Made by a program: the position numbers and the translations under genes. Shown one piece after another: positions 31,650 to 43,679 of a stretch of 64,000 bases of DNA. The number at the start of each line of letters is the position of its first letter. Position 1 is the first letter of the stretch. The notes below the pieces were generated by a model, which was given only the letters and a program-made list of their open reading frames with translations, had not been told where the DNA came from and did not search any database. Origin of the DNA: Epiperipatus broadwayi. Lineage: Eukaryota; Onychophora; Udeonychophora; Euonychophora; Peripatidae. The stretch spans positions 1,009,501 to 1,073,500 of the forward strand of contig JAQFVV010000204.1 of assembly GCA_028023455.1 (NCBI GenBank). The letters are read 5' to 3'.

Positions 31650-32350
31650 AATAAAAGACAATAATTAAAAATCAAACCAACTCCTTCACCCTCTAATAAC
31701 TAACTTTTGGATTATTAAAAATAAATTGATTAATAAGGCTTTCCAAAAAAAAGCTCAAAATCAATAAAAGTCGATAAGGAAAAAAGTTGATAATTTAAAA
31801 GCAAACCAACCCCATCCAATAATTCATATATTTTGTTAATCTATCTCTTTATATGTATTCTATATTCGAATACATTTAAAATTAATATGCAAAGTTTCCA
31901 ATACATCAACAAAAGATACTAAAAAATGAGAATTAAAATTCAAACCAACCCACCTCCACTCTCTAAAAACTGACTGTTGGTTTATTAAAACTGAATTGTT
32001 TAAGGCTTTAAAAAAGCTCAAAATCCAAAAAAGGGTGATAATTTAAAAACAAACCAACCCCCTCTACCATCTAAAAACAAAGTGTTTGTTTATTTAAAAG
32101 GAAAATGAAACCTTAGGAGTTTTATGTATAGAAAGGGGCAAAAAATTTTTTTTTACTGTAGTATTATGTAAAGAAACTGATAATTCAAAATCAAAAAAAA
32201 AAAAGCTCAAAAATCAAAAAAAAAAGTTGATAATTTTAAAAAAATCCCCCCCCCTTACTTCATATAAAAACAAAGTGTTTGTTTATTAAAAATGAAAAAA
32301 AAACATATGAGTTTTATGTATAGAAAGTGGAAAAAACAATTTTTACCATA
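31650..32350. repeat. Degenerate short repeat cluster
   Basis: At least four diverged copies of a unit reading roughly GATAATTTAAAAGCAAACCAACCCCCTCTACC...CTAAAAACAAAGTGTTTGTTTATTAAAA start near 31665, 31935, 32035 and 32235, with a partial copy near 31790. The last two share a longer block, including GAGTTTTATGTATAGAAAG and AGTATTRTGTAAAGAAAC. Spacing is irregular, so this looks like repeated local duplication rather than a clean satellite. Confidence 0.65.
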
Positions 32351-32352
32351 GT

Positions 32353-32408
32353 ATTGTGTAAAGAAACCGGCAGCCCGTGATTGTGTAAAGAAACCGGCAA
32401 CCCATGAA
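32353..32408. repeat. Two-copy 27-bp tandem repeat
   Basis: TGTGTAAAGAAACCGGCA followed by GCCCGTGAT, then the same with ACCCATGAA: two adjacent copies differing at a few positions. Confidence 0.85.
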
Positions 32409-32635
32409 TCAGTATATTGATGTGCATTGGGCGAAAAGCAGCACCACCAAATGGTGGGGTTCAGTAATACATACTATTACCCAATTCAGTTAAATCAGTC
32501 AAGTCAGATAAAGATAACACTTTAAAAGTAGCAATTATGTTAAAAGGTATAAAAAGGCTTTAGTTTTAAATATTTACAAACTTAATTAACTAAAAAAAAA
32601 GAATAGCAAAAAATAAGAATGGGTTAATGATTTCT

Positions 32636-32780
32636 TGTTATATATAGAACTCGCAAATAACTCTGAAAAAGCTTTTCAGAATATCCCCCACCCCAGACTG
32701 GTTTTTGCTACTGGGGTTGGGGATATTCTGCAAAGCTTGTTAAGAGTTTATTTGCGAGCTCTTTCTATATATAACATTTG
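32636..32780. mobile_element. Short MITE-like foldback
   Basis: TTATATATAGAACTCGCAAATAA...AGCTTTTCAGAATATCCCCCACCCC faces its inverse GGGGTTGGGGATATTCTGCAAAGCTTGT...TTATTTGCGAGCTC...TATATATAA. Arms are about 62 bp and the loop about 18 bp. The flanking TGTAATACAAGCTT...ATCATGTGACAT resembles 15577-15610 and the unit ends of the 11.5-13.2 kb array. Confidence 0.75.
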
Positions 32781-33004
32781 TAATACAAGCTTATTAAATT
32801 AGATCATGTGACATCTAACTTGATTTTTTTTATGATTTCTTGTATATGGCTTTGATGTGAATAATATTCTCATGCATTTTTAGACAGTGATAAAATGAAA
32901 TATTCAAGAATTTAATCTGTTCCTTTGTTCCTTAAATAATATATGACTTCTTAAGCAGCTAACCAATTCCTATTTTTATTCTGAATTATATCTTGTGGGA
33001 TTTA

Positions 33005-33062
33005 GTGTAGGGGTAGAGTGGTGAACTCAGAAGGTAAAGATCTATGGATTATAGCTCATCTC
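33005..33062 (+). repeat. tRNA-like SINE head (candidate)
   Basis: GGTAGAGTGG (33012-33021) resembles a polymerase III A box, and GGATTATAGCTC (33047-33058) resembles a decayed B box at the correct spacing of about 35 nt. The sequence between them (TGAACTCAGAAGGTAAAGATCTAT) looks like a tRNA anticodon region. No tail or target duplication was established. It overlaps the start of an 80-codon frame (33018-33257) that is therefore probably not a gene. Confidence 0.35.
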
Positions 33063-33404
33063 TGTAATTTTTGGGTGATGAATGTTATGTGTGGAAAAAT
33101 TAGCAATCTGATATTCACTCAGCACTGTAAGGTTGTAATTGTTACTTCAGGACTTAGTAATAATGAATTAAATCCTGTTCAATATGAAGTGGAATCGGAT
33201 ACTTTTAAAGTTAATTGTATAGAGATTGTGATAAATAATAGGATATTGTTAAAATAATAGACTCCTGTTTCAAAAATCCATGAAGGAATATTAAGCATTA
33301 CTTTTAAATTTCAAAACAAATGCAAATGAAATATATATTATATATCACTATGATGATCAAATATCCAATATAATTTATTTGTCCATAATGTTGTTACAAA
33401 CACA

Positions 33405-34161
33405 TAAATAAATAATCAATCAAGCAAGATTGAAATAAACAACTATTAATAAGTATATTTAAAGAGTTATCAAACCGGCTTTCATCTCCATTGAGACCTT
33501 CTCAAGATATTATAGTACATGATTCACACTCACTCCATCTACTGGACACTATTTACATTACATTTCCTTTTAAAGATGTATCCATATATTATAAATAAAT
33601 AAATAAATTTAACATATTATACATCTAAAAAAAAAAATTTACAATATTTCTCCCAAAAAATAATAATTAAATATATATTTTTACATCCCTTAAAAAATAA
33701 AAATAAATAAATAAATAAATTGGTATTTACATATTTACAACCATTTCCTACACTTTCCAATTATTTAATAAAGCCCATTTCCCAAACAATTTAGCTGGAC
33801 TTTTTACTATACTTACACATTTGTCCAAGTTTACTTGAATATATATATATATTGTTTCATAATATATTCTTTTATGGTAATTTTTCACATACTTAATAAC
33901 ACTTATATTTTCCTCACATTTCATTCTATGCTTTGTATCCAAATAATGCAAATATTTATTTATTTATTTATAATATATGATACATCTTCAAAAGGAAATG
34001 TAATGTAAATAGTGTCCAGTAGATGGAGTGAATGTGAATCATGTACTACAATATCTTGAGAAAGTCTCAATGGAGATGAAAGCTAGTTTGATAACTATTT
34101 AAATATGCTTATTAATAGTTGTTTATTTCAATCTTGTTTGATTGATTATTTATTTATTTAT
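33405..34161 (+). mobile_element. Large foldback, ~200-bp arms
   Basis: The left arm (33405-33605), from ATAAATAATCAATCAAGCAAGATTGAAATAAACAACTATTAATAAG to GATGTATC, is the inverse of the right arm (33957-34161). A 350-bp AT-rich centre separates them. In the right arm CTTGAGAAAGTCTC-AATG-GAGATGAAAGC (34054-34082) forms a box-hairpin-GAAA arrangement like those at 4.5 and 28.57 kb, and the left arm carries its inverse. Arm identity is about 93 percent, so the element is fairly young or maintained by gene conversion. The centre has no coding capacity. Confidence 0.75.
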
Positions 34162-35990
34162 ATTACATATCCTATAAAATCTGAAATTAATGTTGTTTTT
34201 AAATTTTAACAAAATGTTAGCAGCAAAATTTTTCTTGAACATCATATGACAATTTGAGCAACTAATCATTTGATTTTTTATCACTATTTAAATGGATGGA
34301 TGTGATCTAGCTATCAACAGACAGAACACAGCACTGTTTTATCAACCAAATGTAAATGACTATGACAACTAATTTGAATTTACATGAAAAATTTTTGAAT
34401 TCACTTTGCTAGTAGTAGTCACTATTTTTATATTTGTTCTTATAGAGATTTATAACAAATTTTGGAAAAAATGTTTTATTCAACTTATAAAGAGTCTTGT
34501 ATTCTAAGATCTAGTTTCAATAAGTACTTGATTGAATCACTTATACTGGATACAGAATAGAAATTCTATTATTCACATTTGATAAATTGTTATACAGATT
34601 GAATATGATGATAAAAAACAGCACCACCCTATCAAATAAAAAATTTAATCACAAAAGAATTGACTAGTTGTCAAAAAATTCTTTATCCATGAGATCAATG
34701 CCCTACAGAAATGTAATAACCAACCCTTGAAATGCAAAATTTTCTGGCATTGCAACAATTTTAAATTTAAAAAGAAATTCTAAACATCTTATAAATGTTG
34801 CCAAAAAATGATAAAATTTTTCACTGTATCTTTGTATTCAGTTGTTTGTCCTAGGAGCTGAATCTTCTGAAATAGAAACATTGGTTTTACCTGACAAGTT
34901 GACAAATGCATTAAATATCTAAATTATAATTAATCAAACTTTGTAAGACACATGTAAAGCTACCAAGTTTAAAGATTGTTGTCTATTACTGAAAATTTTT
35001 TGGGCCAGTCATCTGATCCAATCAGCTATGATGAGACTGCTGACTCAAACAGTTTCCAAGTATATATAACAGCTATTGTTCACAAGCACTCCCATATTTT
35101 TCTTCACATTGTAATCTTAGCCTGATTAAGAGTACCATATCAATATCCATTTCATTTAATACTTTGAGAACTATATTCATTCTAAAAATGATAATCACAT
35201 ATTGGATAATAATATACTCAATCAAAAACATAAATTGAATAATTGTCTGATTTAGATATAAGAAGGAATTCTACAACATTTTTGTGATAATTTATGTGAT
35301 CATTGATTTGATGGAATCAAATTCTGACTTTTATGTGATTTTGTTTATAAATAATAAATATACCCTTTGATCAATGACATCACATAATAAATGATGGCTC
35401 AATGATTCATATACTTTATACAATGATATTTATAATTACCATTGACAACATATACTGAAAAAATAATTTGGCTATTATTAATGAATTGAAAAAACTATAT
35501 TTTGTAAGATATTCAACAAGATATTTTCAACATTCATAATTATCGTATTTTGTTAAAATATGTGTTTAATTTCATTGTTATGTTGAATTATTTTTAGAAA
35601 AAACATTTCTAAGTCTAGAATTAAGTGAAAAAACATTAATTGATTAGATTTGTTTTTTAATTCTTGTCTAAGTAGTTTCAAATTGAATAATTATTTTAAT
35701 TTTTATGTTTATTACATTTTATCGTTTAATAATGGTGATTTTTTTAAAAAACAGTTTGGTGCTAACATTTTTTTAAAAAAAGATTATTTAATTGTAATTT
35801 CTATTTTTTTTTTTTTTTATAATTTTGTGATAAAAAAACTCATGTCTGCTATCCTCTCTACCAGAAAGCAACATACTATAAACAATACTTATTTAATCAT
35901 TGTCAGTGACAGGTTATTATTATGTATCACTCTCTTAACACAATTTATTCTAGAATTTTGATACGCGAATGTATTGTAAAAAATATATAC
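34162..35990. other. AT-rich spacer, nothing recognised
   Basis: The 103-codon plus-strand frame at 35650-35961 is almost entirely F/L/I/N/K/S/Y and runs through poly-T and poly-A tracts, so I treat it as chance. No other structure was noted. Confidence 0.5.
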
Positions 35991-36001
35991 ATTGTTTAAA
36001 A

Positions 36002-36189
36002 CAGTGGCTCTCAACCTTCCTACTGCCACGACTCTTTAATACAGTTCCTTATGTTGTGGTGACCCCCAACCTTAAAATTATTTTTGTTGTTACTTCATAA
36101 CTGTGTTTTTCAATGGTCTTAGGCAATTCCTGCGAAGGAGTTGTTCGATCCTCAAAGGGGTCGTGATGGCTACAGGTTGAGAATCGCTG
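36002..36189 (-). mobile_element. SPIN-type hAT MITE
   Basis: A 188-bp element with near-identical inverted termini, CAGTGGCTCTCAACCTTCC and (reverse complement of the right end) CAGCGATTCTCAACCTG. It is flanked by a perfect 8-bp target-site duplication, GTTTAAAA, at 35994-36001 and 36190-36197. Subterminal sequence includes TTAATACAGTTCCTTATGTTGTGGTGACCCCCAACC and AAAGGGGTCGTGATGG, the hallmark ends of the SPIN (Space Invader) hAT family described in tetrapods and some invertebrates. An 8-bp target duplication is the hAT rule. The element is an internally deleted, non-autonomous copy with no transposase. Orientation is nominal. Confidence 0.92.
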
Positions 36190-36612
36190 GTTTAAAAATA
36201 CAAATTATAAAAAAAAGTAATTGCATTAATTTGAGTAAAATTTTATTTTGAATATAAGCTAACTATTAATATATATTTACAAATAGTTAGAAATTATCTC
36301 TAGTAAAGTTTAATGTTTTGCTATCTTGAAGGAGGAATGTTTGTATATTGATTTGATTTGAAGTTTAACCTATATTATATGACATGGCTTGCAAATCTCT
36401 ATAGAATCTGAAAAAGTAAGTATAAATGATTATTTTATGTTTACATTGTGATCTAACAAGAAGTCGAATTGATATTAATAGTATTTGGATAGGCTATCAC
36501 CTTTTGTGTTTTACATATAACTTAAAACACTATATTTATTAGGTTATATATGTAGTGGCATGATATAAACATCACATGATCACTATTTCTTATGCTTTCT
36601 CTTAACTGTTAT

Positions 36613-36826
36613 TAAAACAGGCAAAACTCTCTATATGCATTGCCATTCAGTGCAAGCCAGAGTAATCAGTGGATACCAAAAGGCTTGTGCATGATGAAGG
36701 CCACAAGCCAGAAACTAATCTGGGGATATTCGATGAGTAGGCAATTTTATGCACAAGCCTTCTGACATCCATTGATTAGTCTGACTTGCACTGAGTGGCA
36801 ATATGTATAGAGAGTTTTACCTGTTT
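36613..36826. mobile_element. Foldback MITE, family A copy 1
   Basis: Left arm AAACAGGCAAAACTCTCTATATGCATTGCCATTCAGTGCAAGCCAGAGTAATCA...GGCTTGTGCAT. Right arm ATGCACAAGCC...TGATTAGTCTGACTTGCACTGAGTGGCAATATGTATAGAGAGTTTTACCTGTTT. The loop (36691-36751) contains TGATGAAGGCCACAAGCCAGAAAC, another box-hairpin-GAAAC string. A relative lies at 57467-57597, and homology extends outward into the left flank (ATCACATGATCAC against ATCATATGATCAC). Confidence 0.75.
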
Positions 36827-36849
36827 TTAGTAACGTGATATGGAACTTC

Positions 36850-38950
36850 CTAACCTGATTTTGAGTCTGTTATATAAATTTTACATATTCTTTCATGTTT
36901 CAATCTGGCTTAAAATATTTAATTCAGCTAGCCAGTCTTCAGCCAGCTTTGCTATCTATCTGATATTGGTCACCCAATGACATTCTTAGGTAGAAGATAA
37001 AACAAGGATGGAAAACTGTTCAAACTCTTACTATCTGCCTATTGACAAGCCAGATAAATAATACTCACTCTTTTTCTGTTAATCTAGGAATAACTGTTTG
37101 GGACATCATTTTTCTTCAATGAGATATTTAAACAATAATTATATACTCTTAACTATATATTTACTTCTGAATTTGGATTATTATTGTTTTTCATTTTATT
37201 TGTCTTTCTGGTGATAAAAGAAAACAGTCAATTTTGTTTTAAATTAGTGTTTTGGGGATAATTTAGATCAAAGAGTTTGAATTAATTTTTAAAAACCTAA
37301 TTCAAACAAGGTCATACACTTAAAAAGTTAGCCTTAATTATACAATAACAAATATTATTACATAAATATGTATATATCATTTATTTAAATTATTGTAATA
37401 TTTTTTTTTAGTAAAAAAGGGATTTATCTAACTAAATATTTTCAATCAGAAATATGGTTGTATTGTTTTTTAATTGTAAAATGCCTTTCACGGTAAAAAT
37501 TAATGTTCTAGATTAATTCCCAGTTGAAGTATGTACAAAATATATATTTTTAATTAATTGAAAAGAAATTATTTTGCCTGGTACTTGAAAATCCACATGA
37601 CCTTTCGAGTAACTGATTATAAGACCTCCTCGAGTAACTTACAATTATTTTTTATTTAAACAAATTAAATGAAAAACTTCGCAAAAATGTATATGTTCAA
37701 AATATAATATTCAAATTTATTAAATTAATAGGATTCTACAATCTAAAATTGCATAATAAAAATAATTTAAACAATACATTTAATGATTTAAATCTTATTA
37801 ATTTGAATACATTTTAATTATCAGATCATTAGTACAATTGAACTAGGATTCTACATTGACGAAAAACTTAAAATAATAGAAAGAAGTACGTAAATCTATT
37901 AGAATCATTAGTTGTAAAATAATATCCAAAAATGATGTTTGCAGTACTCATGTTTTATAAATATATAATTGTCTTTCAAATTACATATGTCTGTATGCGA
38001 ATATACATATACATACATTATTAACTTTTAGGGTATTCTATACATTAGCTACTTGGAACTTTTAAGGACTTTAATTAATATTTTACCTGCTGTCTGAAGA
38101 TGAATAATGTTTTTATTTATTGTTTTTCTTTTCCAAAACTAATATTTTGCATTTTAGTATAAATTAGTATACTGTTATTAAAATGGTTTTCAGTAACACA
38201 AATTATTAATTAATTTAACTTTCATTTCAAACAATTGATATTTTCTCTTTAAATTAAAAAGTTTGAAATGAATAATGAATCAATAATGCTGCTATCTTTT
38301 GGATATTTTAAGAACTAATTTTAATCTTTTTTTTCAGCACTAATTTTAATCTTATATTATTACAATGTAAAAATTTCTACTTTCAGAATTTAATTGGTGG
38401 TTTAAAAAAAAAAGTTTAAAAATTTAAAAGCTGGCTTGAAATTCAACTTGTATTATACTTGGAATCTCAGTATTCTGAATTATACAATAATAATCATTAT
38501 TATCATTTGTTATTTATCAAAAGATAACAAGTTTATATCAGATCATTTTTTCTTGACATTCTGTGTCTTGCTATAACTTTTTAAAAAGTTGAAGCTATTT
38601 TCCTCTTCGACATCATCAGTCAGTTTTCTTCTTTTACATTATTTTTTTATATATTCTATAATCTTATGCAATACATCTTTCATATTTTTTCTGACTCTAA
38701 GTGTATGTCCAATTCACTTTTTTTTCTTCATAATTTCTTCAGATCAGAATCGTTTTTAGATTACTTATTTCCTATTCTTTTAATGATTAAAATCTCTAAT
38801 GCTTCTTTGTGACTTTCCTTATAATTCTATGTTTATGGTAAATATAAAATGATATTTAAAATAAAAAACATTTAATAAATATTTATTTTTAGATCTAATT
38901 TCAATAGGTTATAGAGTAATCTCTTACCTTTATTAAAGTTTGTGTAGCCA
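36850..38950. other. AT-rich spacer
   Basis: No gene recognised. Near 38590-38625 the minus strand has CTGACTGATGATGTCGAAGAGGAAAATAGC, a weak hammerhead-like box without a clear GAAA partner. Confidence 0.5.
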
Positions 38951-38959
38951 TTATAGGCT

Positions 38960-39280
38960 GCAGAAAAGAGTTTTCTATAAACTGAAAGCAGACAGTTTCA
39001 TTCTTCTTGGAGATTAAACAATCCAAACGGCAAATTTCTGATGTCCACTCTATACTTGCTTGTTTTTACAGCTGTTATTTTTATATGATTATTAACTGTA
39101 AAGAAATAAGGATCAGATTCTTAGCAACTGTAGTGAGCTTATTGACTTTTTAACTGATTTTAAGATTAAAAACATGATGAACTTTCTTCTAAGTTGTCTA
39201 ATAGTTAATAAGTAAAAATTAATCGAGTCATCTTGAAGGCACGATGAATATATGTGTAAATGAACTTTTTTTATAGTTAT
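38960..39280. repeat. Dispersed repeat (partner 58.49-58.80 kb)
   Basis: Blocks ACAGCTGTTAT, CTTTCTTCTAAGTTG and CATCTTGAAGGCACGATGAATATATGTG recur in order at 58587-58790 as GCAGCTGTTAT, CTTTCTTCTAAGTTG and TTCTTGAAGATATGATGAATGTGTG. Divergence is substantial. No shared frame. Identity unknown. Confidence 0.6.
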
Positions 39281-39307
39281 TTACACATATTAGGTTTGAA
39301 TAAAATG

Positions 39308-39334
<27 letters not shown>
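39308..39334. repeat. (TA)n microsatellite
   Basis: About 13 TA units. Confidence 0.9.
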
Positions 39335-39338
<4 letters not shown>

Positions 39339-39519
39339 CAAATTAATATTTTAAATGATTTAGTTTTATAACAGCGAATTGTCACTGGTGATTATCAATG
39401 ACAAATTGTCAATTGTTTATCTATTATATGACGAGTTATATGAAAGTTGTATATTTTGGTACAGTAGTAGAGTGTGAAACTCTGAAATCCAAACTACATA
39501 AATTATGATATGGCATTGT

Positions 39520-39595
39520 TACTTCCATTGCTCAAACTTATTATTATAAACTCCTGAACAAAAATCTATTCAATTATTTAATTTAAGTGCTTTAA
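39520..39595 (+). repeat. Short repeat shared with 54.09 kb
   Basis: GCTCAAACTTATTATTATAAACTCCTGAACAAAAATCTATTCAATTATTT recurs at about 54097-54150 with few changes. Both copies translate as AQTYYYK-LN-LFNYL, but the upstream frames are unrelated, so this is probably a transposon piece rather than a conserved exon. Confidence 0.6.
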
Positions 39596-39599
39596 GATT

Positions 39600-42500
39600 A
39601 AATGATATTTCCTATTAATTAGACAATATTTTTTTGATTATTGTCATTCGGGAATTGATATAATAATTTTTAAATCTTTAGATAACCTCTCTTACAAATA
39701 ACCAAGTACTGGAGAGCATTATAGAGCTAATAAGAAACAACTACAATAAAGCAGATAATTATTTGGTATTTTGTTCGTAAAATTATTAAAATTATTTTCT
39801 AATTATGCCAATAGATATACTTTTCACCTATATATTTAATAATAAGTCTAATATTAAAAATTATAATACATTAATATGTTTTTTTAAAAAAACTACAAAG
39901 ATAAACCTTAGATATAAAATATTATATGAGAACAACTCTGCCATGATCACAATTTAATAATAGGTCAGATGGAGCCTAAAAACTTTGTCAAGATACAAAC
40001 AATTTTAGAATTTTTTCAGGTGACAGACAACTGCTCTTATCTAGAGAATAAAACATGCAAACACCAGTTTAAATCATCATCATCTTACAAATAGAAGTCT
40101 TCAACTTTATTGTTTCTATTTGGAAATTTTCTGAAAAGCTTGTCTCATGCATAAGGATTATTCTGATGCTGTTTTTTAATTAATCTATTTTAGTCATATT
40201 ATGAGGTGATCATTTATTAGAAAAATAAACATTCACAACTAGTTGCTAAATACAGATATTAATATTGTTAATTATATTGAAAACTAACTGGATAGCAAAG
40301 TATAAATAAAAATAATCAGAAGTTGTTGTAATTCTCAATGTTATTTTTATTAATAAAATATTTATATATTAATAAAAATTAATCTAGGAAATATGAGGGT
40401 ATTAACACTCTAACATGTTGATATTATCTATTTCTAGCCATGATGACAATTTTTGTCAATGTTCAACATTACAATATTAAACCTTTATTTTATATTAGAA
40501 GTCAATAAATTGGCATTGATTTGTTAGAAATATAAGTTTACAAACAAAAAAAGCATTGTAAATGGTTATCTTTGAACTCTGCAAATACTGAAAAAATATA
40601 ATAAAGTATAAAATAAAAACAAAAAAACTTCTTCATCATTCAAGGAACATGAAAGCTGCCAATTGAGTGACTACCAATTGAAATTTTTTATTTTTAAAAT
40701 GAGTATAAATAAATGTGATGCACTAATATATCTATAAAATTTTATTTTAAAAAATAAAACTGTGTTTATAATTTAAAGAATATTTCAAAGAATCCAGGTG
40801 TTTATAAAGTCATTAATGATTGAAATAGCATATTTAATTAAGTCAGAGTAATCTAAATAATCCTCTATTAAGATTTCTACTATTATTCCAGTTTGCAAGT
40901 CTATGAACTGATTAGTCAGTTTGATTCTAGACAATGATAAATCCAAAAATTAAAAAAACTTGGAATAAAGAAACAAAGAGATTTTCTTATGTAATAGATT
41001 ATTTCATCTTCATTAGAAACAGTGGAAAATCATTAGGGGAAGTCTACCTCAGGCTTTATTAATCTGAATGTATAAAGGAGAAGATTAGGAACTTATATAT
41101 ATTTATATTATGTTTGCTTAGGAACTACCCATATATAAGTAAGCATTTAATACCATAATATCTTTAATTACTTATAATTTATTGTGTTAGTTATTGATTA
41201 AATCGTGTTATCAAAATGTTAATTAAGTCTGTATATTTTTAATTTGTACATCTCCATATTAATCTTTAATTATTTTATCAAGTCATAATCGAGTGTATAA
41301 AAATAGTGTACAAACTATACATTGCATTAATTAATGACAAAGAAGAAAAAAACAATCAGCAATAAGGTAGAAAAATTTTGTCATAATAATAAATATGTCT
41401 GAGTAGCTAATAAACCAAACAGATGATAGGTTTTTTATAGAGAAATTGTATTTGCATAACAGAATTCGATATCAATATGACTAGATTTAATAAATAACTG
41501 CTTTTAAATATTGTTTTAAATAGCAATATCTATTTTTGCATAAATTAATATTTAAATTGATGTTTTGATTTTTTTTAAAAATATATGAATACACAATAGC
41601 AGTTTTTAAATTTTATTTAGAGATATAATTTTTTGACAAAAGAACATTGTCTGAATAATCAAACATTATTAAATCAGTTTATTACTCTTTTTCCAAAAAT
41701 AAATAGTACAAACATAAATTTTACAGCAATAAAAATAATATAGATAATCTCCAAGTATTTAAAAATCTGTTTTGAAGTTCATTTCAAATTTATAAAATTT
41801 TTATTAATGCATAAAAGTATTCAAATACATCTGGATCTCCTTTTATACGGTAGATAGGTTCCACAAAACACCCACATAAAAGAAATCACACACAAATAGA
41901 CTTAACATACATTGAAAAATGTGGGATATGTTCCATAATTTTCAAAAATCACATAAAAGCAAAGCAACAAGGTAAAATTACTTTAAAATTTGCATAAAAA
42001 ATAAGGAAATAAAGTATGACTAATAAAAAATTTCAAATATTTGAAAAAAATTGATATAAGACAAACTTTTTCTATTAACTATTTAATTTTATTCAAAACA
42101 ATATGTTTTTATGTGTAATTTATTTTACATTTTTCATACATATTTTAATCATTATTGCTATTTGACAACATGTGGGTGTGTTTGTGAACTGATAAAAAAT
42201 CATATTCATCATAAGAAGAAATGTAAATAAGGTGCATCAACTGAAAATTTTCATTCATGACTTCAAGTCTCTCTAAAACCATCAATTTTTGCATTATTGT
42301 AGCAAATTTATGGTCTTTTTAAAGCTTAAAATGTACCATAAGGCACTAATTTGTTGTAGCTAATTTGAACCAAAGAGAGCTCTTGATAATAATTTTGACA
42401 GCTCCAAGTTCTTTATTTTGATATTCAAAATGAAAATGTATATTTTAGAGTATTTTTTTTACATATTATAAATTATTTCAATAAAATATGCTGAAAATAT

Positions 42501-43675
42501 AATTATTTTAGAGAAATAGTTAAGATATTAGTAAAAATTCTTTACTTTTATATGAACGTAAATTGAGAAAAAAATCAACGATGTATGCAGCATTTTCTAA
42601 TAGGTTACAAACATTCTTTTCAGGTTCTCTGCTATAGAACATTTTTATAATTATAAATAGAAATTTATTTTTGAATAAACTTTCATTCACTTTCATAATC
42701 TGACAAATTATTAATTTACAAAATGAAACTAATATTAAAAGATGAATATATTTTTACTGCTGATTCTGTAATTGAACCAATCAAAAAGTTTAAAACTTTA
42801 ATTCACTCAGCCAATAAAAATTTTTTCAGTCTAAAGTTAATGGTTTCTGTCAACAATGTAATCAGTGATTAAACTTTGAGATGATGATTTTACTAATTGT
42901 TTATAAAGCTCACAATATCTAGACATGCAATTATTTAGCTCTCATTAGAATTTAAAAGATCATTCATAATTCATGTCATTAACAAAAAAATGATTGTCCA
43001 ATTAATTATAAAATTGTAGACTTTCTCAAATCATTTTTGCTATGAAACAAACAGGTTCCACTTCTGTTTTGTTATCTTTTTGTCAATCTTATACAGTATC
43101 TAAATATATTGCCAAACCGTTTTAACAAGAATTTAAAGTATATAAAATATAATGTGTATATATAAAATGAGGAAATCCTGATTTTAAATGAAATGTGAAC
43201 TTCTCTATCACATAAAAGAAAACCACATAAAAAGATATTAAGAAGAAAAATAAATCGCATAACTTCAAAATTGCATTAAAAAAAAGAGACCCAGGTGTAT
43301 TCATTTAATTATATCAGAAAAATAAAAATGATAAAAATTAAACAAATAATTTGTATCATAATTTAAAGATAATTTATTAGTGAACACTTTACAAAAGTAA
43401 CTTAATAGAAAATAAATTCATTTTAATTTAACTTAATTATGAAAAATTTTATATTGGTAAGTAATAACAATTTGAATATTTTATTGTAATAAAATAAAAG
43501 TTGTATTTTTTTAAAAATGAAGATAAAAAGAGAATTGCTTAAAACTTGTCTAATTCTATTAATAGATATTCATATTGCTAAAAATAAAGTAAAAATATAT
43601 TTAAATTTGTTATCTACTTATATGCATTTAAAATTTTGAATTACTAAACAGCAATAAATATTTCAAAATTGAACT
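39600..43675. other. AT-rich spacer with a minor repeat pair
   Basis: No gene recognised. About 41830-41960 (TTATACGGTAGATAGGTTCCACAAAACACCCACATAAAAGAAATCACA) and 43170-43300 (CACATAAAAGAAAACCACATAAAAAG...AAATCGCATAA) share a CACATAAAAG motif and may be remnants of one dispersed repeat. The two overlapping minus-strand frames at 43072-43304 lie in this repeat. Confidence 0.4.
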
Positions 43676-43679
43676 AATA

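Noticed and set aside
35650-35961. 103-codon plus-strand frame
   Set aside because: Composition is almost wholly F/L/I/N/K/S/Y, and it crosses poly-T and poly-A runs. This is expected by chance at this AT content.
43072-43304. Two overlapping minus-strand frames
   Set aside because: They lie in a low-complexity repeat with CACATAAAAG motifs. There is no start context or homology.
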